From DATBHW01 sp035307385 (lineage in GTDB: Bacteria > Chloroflexota > Ktedonobacteria > Ktedonobacterales > DATBGS01): a DNA stretch of 64,000 nt. A program made the translations under genes and the position numbers. How positions within the stretch are numbered: position 1 is the stretch's first letter; each line of letters begins with the position of its first letter. The stretch is from the NCBI GenBank assembly GCA_035307385.1, contig DATGID010000079.1:124001-188000 (forward strand). Direction: 5' to 3'. Positions 57,727 to 64,000 of the stretch are shown here, in pieces. Below the pieces are notes generated by a model. It made no database searches. It saw nothing but the letters and a program-made list of their open reading frames with translations, and was not told the DNA's origin.

Positions 57727-58184
57727 CAGGAAGCCTCCCTGGCGTTGGAGAAGGCAACGGTACTCTTTTTTTCGCCAAAATATGCGCTCCCCTGCGTTTG
57801 GGGCTGCCACGCTTCCGGCTCTGCCGGAAGCGTGGGCCACAAGGTTTCGGCGACGCCCCCTGGCGCGAAGAAGTAAGCCACGTGAATCAGTTGAAGGTAG
57901 GCTTGCTCTATTTCTTTTTCGCTCAGCCCCGGATAGTCCTCCGCTTTCGCTCGCTCAAGCTCCTCGCGAAGCTGAATCCCTGCCTGATTGAACCGCCGCC
58001 ACCAGGAGCGCTCCCGGCAGGTTTCAGAAGCCTCCTGATATTGCTGGCCGAACAGGCTACATAGACTCACCAGCCCACGAACGGCAACATCTCTGGGCTG
58101 AACCAGCAGCGTGGATACACGGTCTCCAGCAGGGAAGGCATGTTTTGTTGCCTCTTCGCCTGATGTTTTCGCAGCGGTGTACAT
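57726..58184 (-). CDS. Hypothetical protein in the kdp locus
   Basis: A 152-aa soluble protein with no family I recognise. It has a helical core (about 35-125) with aromatic-rich segments (ETCRERSWWRRFNQAG, QLIHVAYFFAPGG) and a disordered C-tail. ATG 58184 follows AGGGAGAG; an upstream frame to 58244 is less likely. It begins the second kdp transcription unit, right after the phased-repeat promoter at 58307-58374, and overlaps the receiver gene by 1 nt, so it is likely part of potassium signalling. Confidence 0.6.
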   Translation of the reverse strand: MYTAAKTSGEEATKHAFPAGDRVSTLLVQPRDVAVRGLVSLCSLFGQQYQEASETCRERSWWRRFNQAGIQLREELERAKAEDYPGLSEKEIEQAYLQLIHVAYFFAPGGVAETLWPTLPAEPEAWQPQTQGSAYFGEKKSTVAFSNAREAS

Positions 58185-58306
58185 CGTCTGCTCTCCCTCT
58201 GGGCGTGACTCTTTCTGCCCCGCGCCTGACCAAAAGCGCATCATTGCGTTCTTGTGCGGAGCAAGGCACGGGGGCCTGATGGCCTCTAGTCACCCCTTCA
58301 CTGAGA

Positions 58307-58374
58307 AGCATAGCTGGCCGAAATCAGCGCCGCCTCAAGAAGCGCAGAGGGAACAATCAAGAACACATCAAGAT
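58307..58374 (-). promoter_or_regulatory. Phased CTTGA-repeat promoter of the kdp structural unit
   Basis: On the minus strand three CTTGA elements (two followed by T) start 27, 49 and 60 bp upstream of a TATGCT -10 element (58307-58312). On the plus strand they read TCAAG at 58335, 58357 and 58368. No -35 hexamer is present, which is typical of an activator-dependent promoter. OmpR/PhoB-family regulators such as KdpE bind direct repeats spaced one helical turn apart. The same arrangement is at 61175-61252. The rest of the 255-nt gap (58185-58439) holds no gene. Confidence 0.65.
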
Positions 58375-58439
58375 TTGCGGGCTACCAGGCGAGGAAAGTC
58401 TGGAAAGAGGCAAAAGAGGAGCAATGCTGACGGCTGGGG

Positions 58440-59225
58440 CTAGTCCGGGCTACGCAGCCGATAGCCGATGCCCAGTTCCGTCAGGAGGTAGCGTGGACGA
58501 CCGGGGACAGGTTCGATCTTGCGGCGAAGCTGGTTGAAAAAGACGCGCAGATAGTGAATCTCATTTTCGTAGGCTGGCCCCCAGACCGCGCGCAAAATGG
58601 CCCGATGGGTCAGCACTCTGCCCGCGTTGTAAGCCAGATATTTCAAGAGATCATATTCGATGGGCGTCACGTGGATTTCGCGGCCATCAACGCTGACCTG
58701 GCGACGCTCGAAGTCAATCACCAGGCCGCCCGTTTGAAAGCGTGCCTCGCGGTCACTGCTGCCGGACCGCTGGGCGGCATGGCGCAACGCCACGCGCACC
58801 CGTGCCACCAACTCCGCGATGCTGAAGGGCTTGGTGAGGTAGTCATCGGCTCCCAGTTCCAGGGCCGTCACCTTGTCGGCATCACCTTCGCGCACCGAAA
58901 GCACGATGATGGGCACCTGCGACCAACTGCGCAGCCGTCGGCAGACTTCGATGCCATCCAGATCGGGCAAAGTCAGGTCCAGGATAATCACATCAGGATG
59001 CCAGCGCGCCACCAGATCGATGCCTTCCGCGCCAGTCGCCGCCCACTCCGCCGCAAATCCGACGCTCGTCATTCCGGCACGCACGGCTCGCCAGATTTCC
59101 GGTTCATCATCGATGACCAGAATGCGCGCAGAAGAACCGCGTCCAGGTCCGGGCGCGGCTTGTCCCCCATGCGTGCGCTCCCCCGGCAGCGAGGAGTCTT
59201 CCTGGTCGGCTGGCTTTGTGTTCAT
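58440..59225 (-). CDS. kdpE: KdpE, OmpR-family response regulator
   Basis: A 261-aa activator of kdp transcription. After a 32-residue disordered head comes a receiver (ARILVIDDEPEIWRAVRAG, phospho-Asp in VIILDLTLPD, Lys in YLTKPF), then an OmpR/PhoB winged helix (VTPIEYDLLKYLAYNAGRVLTHRAILRAVWG, HYLRVFFNQLRRKIE). The match to KdpE is close through both domains. It overlaps the kinase gene by 4 nt (ATGA). A disordered N-terminal head is not typical. Confidence 0.94.
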   Translation of the reverse strand: MNTKPADQEDSSLPGERTHGGQAAPGPGRGSSARILVIDDEPEIWRAVRAGMTSVGFAAEWAATGAEGIDLVARWHPDVIILDLTLPDLDGIEVCRRLRSWSQVPIIVLSVREGDADKVTALELGADDYLTKPFSIAELVARVRVALRHAAQRSGSSDREARFQTGGLVIDFERRQVSVDGREIHVTPIEYDLLKYLAYNAGRVLTHRAILRAVWGPAYENEIHYLRVFFNQLRRKIEPVPGRPRYLLTELGIGYRLRSPD

Positions 59226-61105
59226 GAAACGTTGACCTCCGGCGCCAGCGGGGGCTGGTGTGCGGGCTGCTCCTCCAGGGGCAAGATGGCTGCTTCAGGG
59301 CCATCATCCGGAATGGGCAGCGTGAAAATAAATGTCGCGCCTTGTCCTTGCTGGCTTTCGGCCCAGATGCGCCCACCGTGCGCCTGAATAATGGTAGCGC
59401 AGATGGCAAGGCCCAGGCCAGTGCCGGTTGGGGGGCGTGTCTTGGCCCAGGGGAGGCGCACCTGCTGGACTCGGTAGAACTTATCGAAGATGGTTTTCAG
59501 CTCCGCTGCTGGGATGCCGATGCCCTGGTCAGCAACGCGCACCTCAAGTTCCTTGCCTCCTTCAGGCCCCAGCTTCACATCTGCTTGCACCCGAATGGCG
59601 CTGCCCGTTGGCGAGTATTTCAGCGCGTTTTCCAGCAGATTGGTCAGCACCTGCTCGACTTGCTCGTGGTCCATTGGCACCAGCGTCATGTTGTCGGGAA
59701 TCTCGACCTGAATGTGATGATCTTGCCCCTGCCCTGCCAGGTCGAGCCGGTCCAGCACGGTTGCCACCACCTCGCCAATAAAGTGCCAATCCTTCTGGGG
59801 AGCCGAAACCCCAGCTTCCAGCCGCGAAAGATCGAGCAGGTTACTCACCAGCCGATTCAGCCGCGCCGAACTGCCGGTGATGGATTCGAGCAGTTCGCGC
59901 TGTTCCGCCTCGCTCCACTGCACGCCGGGTTCCAGCAGGCTGCTGGCGGCAGCCTGAATCGACGCCAGTGGCGTGCGCAGTTCGTGACTCACCGAGCCAA
60001 GCAGGACATCCTTCAAATGGTTGCTTTCGCGCAGCGCCTCGGCATGGATGACCTGCTGTTGCAGCGCGGCACGCTCCAGCGCCAGGGCAATTTGATCGCA
60101 AAAGGCGCTGAAAAACGCTGCTTCTGCGTTCTGCTGGTTCGTCGCAATTGCGCCGCGTGAGGACGTTCTCTCCGTCGCGCGGGCGACTCTCGATACCAGG
60201 CGCTGCATTTCCACTGTGCCGATAATGCCCAGCACACCCACCACTTCGCGGCGGCTTTGCAGTGGCACATAGATCAGGCTGTATTCCTTCTGAGAAGAGG
60301 CTGAAGAGGCTTCATCCAGATGCACGCTGTGCCCAACCGGTGACCCATTGGTCAACGCCCAGACGGCCAGCGCGAAATGCTCGCGCTGCTCCAGTTCCAA
60401 TGTCGCGTGCTCCAGGCCGGCGCTGGCTGCCTTTGCCCTGAGCACCGGGCGTTTGTAGGCGTCTGGCAGGAACAGCGCGCAAGCCCTGACCCCTGCTGGC
60501 GCAAAGACATGCAGCACGCGCTGCGCCAGAGCATCCAGCAGGGCTTGCTGGTCGCTGGCGGATGCGATCAATTGGGCCAGCGCGTAGAGGGTCGCGGTGC
60601 GCTGCTGGCTTTCGCGCACTTCGCGGGCGTGCTCTTGCACCACCGCCGTAAGCTGCCCCAGCACCAGCGCCGTAATCAGCAGCGCGAACAGAGAAACCCA
60701 CTCGGTGGGATCATCTACGGTGAAGCGATAGAGAGGCGGAATAAAGAGGAAGTCATATTCCAGAAACGCCAGGACCGAGGCCAACAGCGCTGGCCCGCGT
60801 CCGAAGGCGGTTGCCAGCCAGAGCACCACCGGCAAATAGATCAGCGAGATATTGCCAATATGAATGACTTGCCCGATCAATTCGATCAGGCCAGAGGCCA
60901 GCGCCACGCCCAGCACCGCGGCGGTATAGCCCTTCCAGCCGGGAATCCGCGCGGGGGGAAAGAGAAAGCGCAGCAAGAGCAGCCGCAGGGAACTGGCCCG
61001 CGTTACTCTGGGCGCTGAAGCCATGCGCAGGATAATCTGATCGGGCGCGCGCCCCTCAGCGGGCGCTTCTGGCGACTTGTACTGTTGATCTGATTGAATT
61101 GCCAT
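59222..61105 (-). CDS. kdpD: KdpD C-terminal half: DUF4118, GAF and histidine kinase
   Basis: A 627-aa membrane sensor kinase equal to the C-terminal part of KdpD. Its four-helix DUF4118 domain is at about residues 55-150 (GNISLIYLPVVLWLATAFGRG; LAFLEYDFLFIPP is the KdpD signature). A GAF domain spans about 175-340, with HisKA (SVSHELRTPLASIQAA) and HATPase (DQGIGIPAAEL, GTGLGLAIC) following. The KdpD N-terminal and Usp domains are absent and occur as a separate protein at 51018-52163. ATG 61105 is preferred; a frame to 61171 is open. It starts the regulatory transcript with kdpE. Confidence 0.9.
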   Translation of the reverse strand: MAIQSDQQYKSPEAPAEGRAPDQIILRMASAPRVTRASSLRLLLLRFLFPPARIPGWKGYTAAVLGVALASGLIELIGQVIHIGNISLIYLPVVLWLATAFGRGPALLASVLAFLEYDFLFIPPLYRFTVDDPTEWVSLFALLITALVLGQLTAVVQEHAREVRESQQRTATLYALAQLIASASDQQALLDALAQRVLHVFAPAGVRACALFLPDAYKRPVLRAKAASAGLEHATLELEQREHFALAVWALTNGSPVGHSVHLDEASSASSQKEYSLIYVPLQSRREVVGVLGIIGTVEMQRLVSRVARATERTSSRGAIATNQQNAEAAFFSAFCDQIALALERAALQQQVIHAEALRESNHLKDVLLGSVSHELRTPLASIQAAASSLLEPGVQWSEAEQRELLESITGSSARLNRLVSNLLDLSRLEAGVSAPQKDWHFIGEVVATVLDRLDLAGQGQDHHIQVEIPDNMTLVPMDHEQVEQVLTNLLENALKYSPTGSAIRVQADVKLGPEGGKELEVRVADQGIGIPAAELKTIFDKFYRVQQVRLPWAKTRPPTGTGLGLAICATIIQAHGGRIWAESQQGQGATFIFTLPIPDDGPEAAILPLEEQPAHQPPLAPEVNVS

Positions 61106-61174
61106 GGGTGCTGCCTTCTTCCAGCGTGCGACGCGCATCCAGAACAGACCTGCCGCTGGTTCTCTCCCCAATCA

Positions 61175-61252
61175 AGCATATCTCTTTGAGGTCAAGCGCG
61201 CATCAAGAGGGAGAGGCGAAGCCATCAAGATACTATCAAGATCGTCCAAGAT
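61175..61252 (-). promoter_or_regulatory. Phased CTTGA-repeat promoter of kdpD(C)-kdpE
   Basis: On the minus strand CTTGA elements start 16, 27, 49 and 60 bp upstream of TATGCT (61175-61180), plus a CTTGG at 70. On the plus strand they read TCAAG at 61192, 61203, 61225 and 61236 and CCAAG at 61246. The 27/49/60 subset repeats exactly the layout at 58307-58374, and all steps are near multiples of one DNA turn. No -35 is seen. Confidence 0.65.
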
Positions 61253-61296
61253 CGTCGCTCATGCTCTTTCGGCTGGAAAGGCCATCTGCTAACCCG

Positions 61297-62142
61297 CTAA
61301 TCGACCTCCGGCCCGATCAACGTGTGCCGAATCAGCATCAAGTTGGTCAGTGGGCCGAGGCCCCCAGGAACTGGCGTGATAGACGAGGCCACGGCGCTGA
61401 CACCGGCAAAATCGACATCCCCGACAATATGCCCATCGACATCGTTGATGCCCGCGTCCAGGACCACCGCGCCCGGCTTCACCATCTCTGCGGTAATCAG
61501 CCCGGGGCGTCCGGTGCTGACGACAAGCACATCGGCGGTGCGTGTGATCTCCGCCAGATGTGGCGTATGGGAATGGCAGATAGTAATGGTCGCCTGCTCC
61601 TGAAGCATGAACAGGGCAATGGGCTTGCCGCCCACGTTGCTGCGTCCCACAATGACGGCGTGTTGCCCCCGCAGCGGAACGCTGCTGGCGCGCAGCAGTT
61701 CACGCACAGCAGAAGCCGTGCTGGGGACAAAGCTGGGGAAGCCAAGCATCATGTTGCCCGCGTTGCGTGGTCCCAGGCCATCTACATCTTTCTCCGGCGC
61801 GAGGACTTCAGTCACCACGCGCTGTTGAATGTGCGCAGGCAACGGCAGCAAGACGACCACGCCCTGCACGAGCGGGTCAGCGTTCAAGTCGCTGACCGCC
61901 TGGCGCAGCTCCTCTTCCTCGATCTGAAACGGAAAGTTGTAGCGCAGGCACTCCAGACCAATTTCGGCGCAGGAGCGCGCGACCTGATCGCCATACAGGC
62001 GCGCCGCCGGGTGCGTGCCTGCGATGACCAGGGCCAGACGCGCCCGGCGGCTGTGCGCGGCGCGATACTCCTGCGCGCGCGCTTGTAATTCGGCTTTAAT
62101 GCGCGCATCGAGCGCGCGGCTATCCAATAATGCTGCTGGCAT
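61297..62142 (-). CDS. folD: FolD-family methylene-THF dehydrogenase/cyclohydrolase with altered active site
   Basis: A 281-aa protein collinear with FolD: GVVVLLPLPAHI, EKDVDG, the NADP-binding GRSNVGGKP and the ending TPVPGGLGPLT. But several conserved catalytic positions differ: the Lys of the Y-x3-K motif (K54 in E. coli) is Val54 (YGDQV), DGFHP is DGLGP, and PCTP is PSTA. The Lys is needed for cyclohydrolase activity in characterised FolDs. It may be dehydrogenase-only or have a new role. ATG 62142 follows AGGGAAG; ATG 62175 lacks a site. Confidence 0.85.
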   Translation of the reverse strand: MPAALLDSRALDARIKAELQARAQEYRAAHSRRARLALVIAGTHPAARLYGDQVARSCAEIGLECLRYNFPFQIEEEELRQAVSDLNADPLVQGVVVLLPLPAHIQQRVVTEVLAPEKDVDGLGPRNAGNMMLGFPSFVPSTASAVRELLRASSVPLRGQHAVIVGRSNVGGKPIALFMLQEQATITICHSHTPHLAEITRTADVLVVSTGRPGLITAEMVKPGAVVLDAGINDVDGHIVGDVDFAGVSAVASSITPVPGGLGPLTNLMLIRHTLIGPEVD

Positions 62143-62278
62143 GGGCGTTCTTCCCTCGGCTGAAGGTGCTTTCATCTACAATGCTGCTCCCCGTCAGTAT
62201 AGGCGCATGATGCCGCCTCTCGCAAGGCCAGCAAAACGGGCGCAGAAGGAGCAAACGAGCACGTGAAAGGTTCGATGA

Positions 62279-62294
62279 TGGCACGCTTATTGCT
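62279..62294 (+). promoter_or_regulatory. sigma-54 (-24/-12) promoter of the KGG-repeat gene
   Basis: TGGCACG, CTTA, TTGCT: every base of the TGGCACG-N4-TTGCW consensus is met with GG and GC the correct distance apart. The start site would be near 62305, 106 nt before the ATG at 62411. Confidence 0.75.
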
Positions 62295-62410
62295 AATAGC
62301 GAGTCAAGGTTTCACTGACCAGTAGTTAGTGTGTCGTTAGGTAGGCAGCGGGCGCAAAGCAGACGCCCGCTGAACATGCGCCACAGCGCGCAGGAAGGAA
62401 TCAGGGTTTT

Positions 62411-62761
62411 ATGGCAAAGGAAATGCGCGACGGGCACGCAATCACGACTGTTGTTGAGGCAGGTCGCAAGGGTGGTCGCACGGTCAAAGAGAAGTATGGC
62501 CCCGTCTTTTATGCGCAGATTGGGAAGAAGGGCGGCCAGGCCATCGCGCTGGAGCGCGGGCCTGGGTACTACTCTGAGATCGGCAAGAAGGGCGGCGAAG
62601 CTGTCCGCGAGCGCCACGGGTCACTATTTTTCTCCGAGATCGGCAAGAAGGGTGGCGAGGCGGTCAAGACCAAACATGGCCCCGATTACTATTCCCGCAT
62701 TGGGAAAAAGGGTGGCGAAGCGCCACGCCGGACTGATCGGCGTCAACTGGGTGAGTTGTAG
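62411..62761 (+). CDS. KGG-repeat (GsiB/LEA-like) stress protein
   Basis: A 116-aa hydrophilic protein made of five tandem ~20-residue units with the core G(R/K)KGGxAxxxxxG: GRKGGRTVKEKYG, GKKGGQAIALERG, GKKGGEAVRERHG, GKKGGEAVKTKHG and GKKGGEAPRR. Such repeats define the KGG/GsiB family, related to group 1 LEA proteins, which help cells resist desiccation, heat or starvation. ATG 62411 begins MAKEMRDGH; longer frames upstream are rejected. A sigma-54 promoter precedes it, which would tie this stress protein to RpoN control. Confidence 0.85.
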   Translation: MAKEMRDGHAITTVVEAGRKGGRTVKEKYGPVFYAQIGKKGGQAIALERGPGYYSEIGKKGGEAVRERHGSLFFSEIGKKGGEAVKTKHGPDYYSRIGKKGGEAPRRTDRRQLGEL

Positions 62762-62971
62762 CCGCCCGGGACCATTTGCTTTTCTATTTGCGCGAACCAA
62801 AGCAATAGAAAGTGCGCCAACGAGAGTACGCGCAAGGGAGCGCTGCTCTCGTTGGCATCCTCTTACTCCGCTCCTCCGCTTTTGTGTATTCCTCTTGCCT
62901 GGCTGCGCCGTCGGGATGCTTGGATGCAGTCCAGATGAGGACATGGATGAAGCTGATTTCCCTGGTTGAGT

Positions 62972-62988
62972 TTGGCACGGATTTTGCG
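62972..62988 (+). promoter_or_regulatory. sigma-54 (-24/-12) promoter of rpoN itself
   Basis: TTGGCACG, GATT, TTGC with correct GG-GC spacing. The start site would be near 62999, leaving a 43-nt leader with AGGGAGGAG before the ATG at 63042. The promoter matches the factor encoded directly downstream, which suggests positive autoregulation. Confidence 0.75.
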
Positions 62989-63041
62989 TCCTGCCAAATG
63001 GTTGGTACATTCCGCTTACCCACAAGGGAGGAGCCTCACCC

Positions 63042-64000
63042 ATGTCTATGGACTTGAACCAGATGTATGCCCCGGTGCAGGTCCAACGTGCGTCTCCGCA
63101 GCTTGTCGCTGCTAACCATATTCTGGCGTTGTCCTCAGCCGAATTGCAGTCCTTGATCAACAAGGAGATGGCTGAGAATCCGGCGCTCGAAATGGAAGAG
63201 AACCAGATTTGTCCGACCTGTGGCCGTACCCTTCAAGGGACGGTTTGCCCGAATTGCGTATCGCTTTCACCCTCTTCGCAGCAAATTTCGGACCGCGATG
63301 ATTTCATTGATGATGCCGCGCTCTGGCAGTATCAATCATCGGGAGGCACAGGGGAAGACGAAGAATTTGACCCGACGACGCATGTCCCTGCACAGATGAG
63401 TCTTGCTGAACATCTCACCCTTTCCCTTCAGGCTCAGTTACCTTCCGCCGACGCGCAGTTGATTGAGTATCTGGTGGGCAATCTGGATGATGATGGTTTA
63501 TTACGTTGTACCGTTGATGAAGTCGTTGGCCTGTTTGATGTGTCGCCGGAGCGCGTTGAGCGCGCCATCGTGCACCTGCAAGCCATGGAACCCATTGGAG
63601 TCGGCGCGCGTGATGTACGCGAATGCCTGCTCATTCAGTTACGCTATGTCGAAGCGCAAGGGTTGGAACAGGCGTACGCCTATGAGATCATCGACCGCTA
63701 CCTCACCCAACTGAGCGAGCACAAGTACGGCCAGATCGCTGCGCAATTGGGGATTACCAGCGAGATGGTGCATCAGGTCAGCGAGTTTATCAAGCGCAAC
63801 CTCAACCCCTATCCTGCGCGCGGCTACCTGGGGACGCATCTGGGAGACAGCGGCGAACACACCGCCCACGTAATGCCCGATGTGATTATTAGCCGTCGCC
63901 CGGTCTATGGCGGGTATCTCTACGATGTGGAAGTCGTCGAATCCAAGCGTTTTTATCTGCATGTCAGCCCCTCGTATTCACAGTTGTATGGCGAAGTCAG
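63042..64000 (+). CDS. rpoN: RNA polymerase sigma-54 factor RpoN with zinc-ribbon insertion (cut by window edge)
   Basis: At least 319 residues; the C-terminal DNA-binding part (RpoN box) lies outside the window. Residues about 18-52 match region I (SPQLVAANHILALSSAELQSL and NPALE). A four-Cys ribbon, ICPTCG...CPNC (Cys 57, 60, 69, 72), is inserted before the acidic linker. From about residue 120 the core-binding domain follows (LAEHLTLSLQAQL, LVGNLDDDGLL, PIGVGARDVRECLLIQL). The classical Gln-rich start of region I is shortened. Sigma-54 directs RNA polymerase to -24/-12 promoters opened by AAA+ activators; none of those is in the window. ATG 63042 follows AGGGAGGAG. Confidence 0.92.
   Translation, partial: MSMDLNQMYAPVQVQRASPQLVAANHILALSSAELQSLINKEMAENPALEMEENQICPTCGRTLQGTVCPNCVSLSPSSQQISDRDDFIDDAALWQYQSSGGTGEDEEFDPTTHVPAQMSLAEHLTLSLQAQLPSADAQLIEYLVGNLDDDGLLRCTVDEVVGLFDVSPERVERAIVHLQAMEPIGVGARDVRECLLIQLRYVEAQGLEQAYAYEIIDRYLTQLSEHKYGQIAAQLGITSEMVHQVSEFIKRNLNPYPARGYLGTHLGDSGEHTAHVMPDVIISRRPVYGGYLYDVEVVESKRFYLHVSPSYSQLYGEV

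Noticed and set aside
62331..62969. 212-codon frame overlapping the KGG-repeat gene
   Set aside because: It is the KGG gene read in another frame, Arg/Ser-rich, and runs up to the rpoN promoter.
1..64000. Mobile elements, prophage or transferred island
   Set aside because: No transposase, integrase, terminal inverted repeats or tRNA-bounded direct repeat was seen; base composition looks even throughout.

Overview
The window is a gene-dense stretch (roughly 60% GC by eye) of a bacterial chromosome. Nearly everything on it is housekeeping or regulatory: there is no insertion sequence, phage gene or CRISPR array. The gene mix fits the phylum Chloroflexota, most likely class Ktedonobacteria or a relative. 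Pointers are FHA proteins of the FhaA/FhaB type beside an FtsW/RodA gene, a PadR-controlled Paa epoxidase set, a T-box-controlled thrS, a bacterial translin homologue, a KimA potassium permease, and GAF/PP2C/one-piece two-component signalling proteins. The taxonomic call is inference; no rRNA or other decisive marker is present.

Layout. 1-5.5 kb: end of nrnA, truB, ribF, two FHA genes and an FtsW/RodA gene. 5.6-14.5 kb: a small GlsB-type membrane protein, an alginate-lyase-fold protein, signalling proteins (receiver, PP2C), a Nudix hydrolase, a large MGH1-like glycosidase and a DUF4349 lipoprotein. 14.7-20.8 kb: clpS, comM/yifB, a second PP2C with a basic tail, tRNA-Ala(CGC), a GAF protein, a universal stress protein and an MscS channel. 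20.9-25.0 kb: sucC-sucD-histone deacetylase homologue-GNAT acetyltransferase. 25.0-33.5 kb, minus strand: a GAF-PAS-cyclase, infC with a probable AUU start, a fused glycosyltransferase, T-box-thrS, purS and a DUF971 gene. 33.7-38.8 kb: topA, hslVU, rpsT. 38.9-45.3 kb: a one-piece histidine kinase/receiver/LuxR protein, a DUF4352 protein, an unknown gene, translin, MenA/UbiA prenyltransferase and PadR. 45.5-48.8 kb: paaA, a MIP18-only paaD, paaB, paaC, a separate PaaD-type zinc ribbon, and rph.

48.8-61.1 kb is a long potassium locus on the minus strand. In transcription order it holds a free-standing KdpD kinase half, kdpE, an unknown 152-aa gene, a lone receiver, two tiny membrane proteins (the second is KdpF), kdpA, kdpB, kdpC, a free-standing KdpD N-terminal/Usp half and a KimA-type permease. 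Two intergenic regions in this locus share the same architecture: CTTGA elements 27, 49 and 60 bp upstream of a TATGCT -10 element. This is the best candidate for a new regulatory system here: a Kdp regulon with a split KdpD and a matched pair of phased-repeat promoters.

61.3-64 kb: a folD with unusual active-site residues, a KGG-repeat stress protein and the start of rpoN, whose product carries a zinc-ribbon insertion. Perfect -24/-12 sigma-54 promoters precede both the KGG gene and rpoN itself, so rpoN appears to drive its own transcription. A third, one-mismatch copy precedes the menA-like gene.
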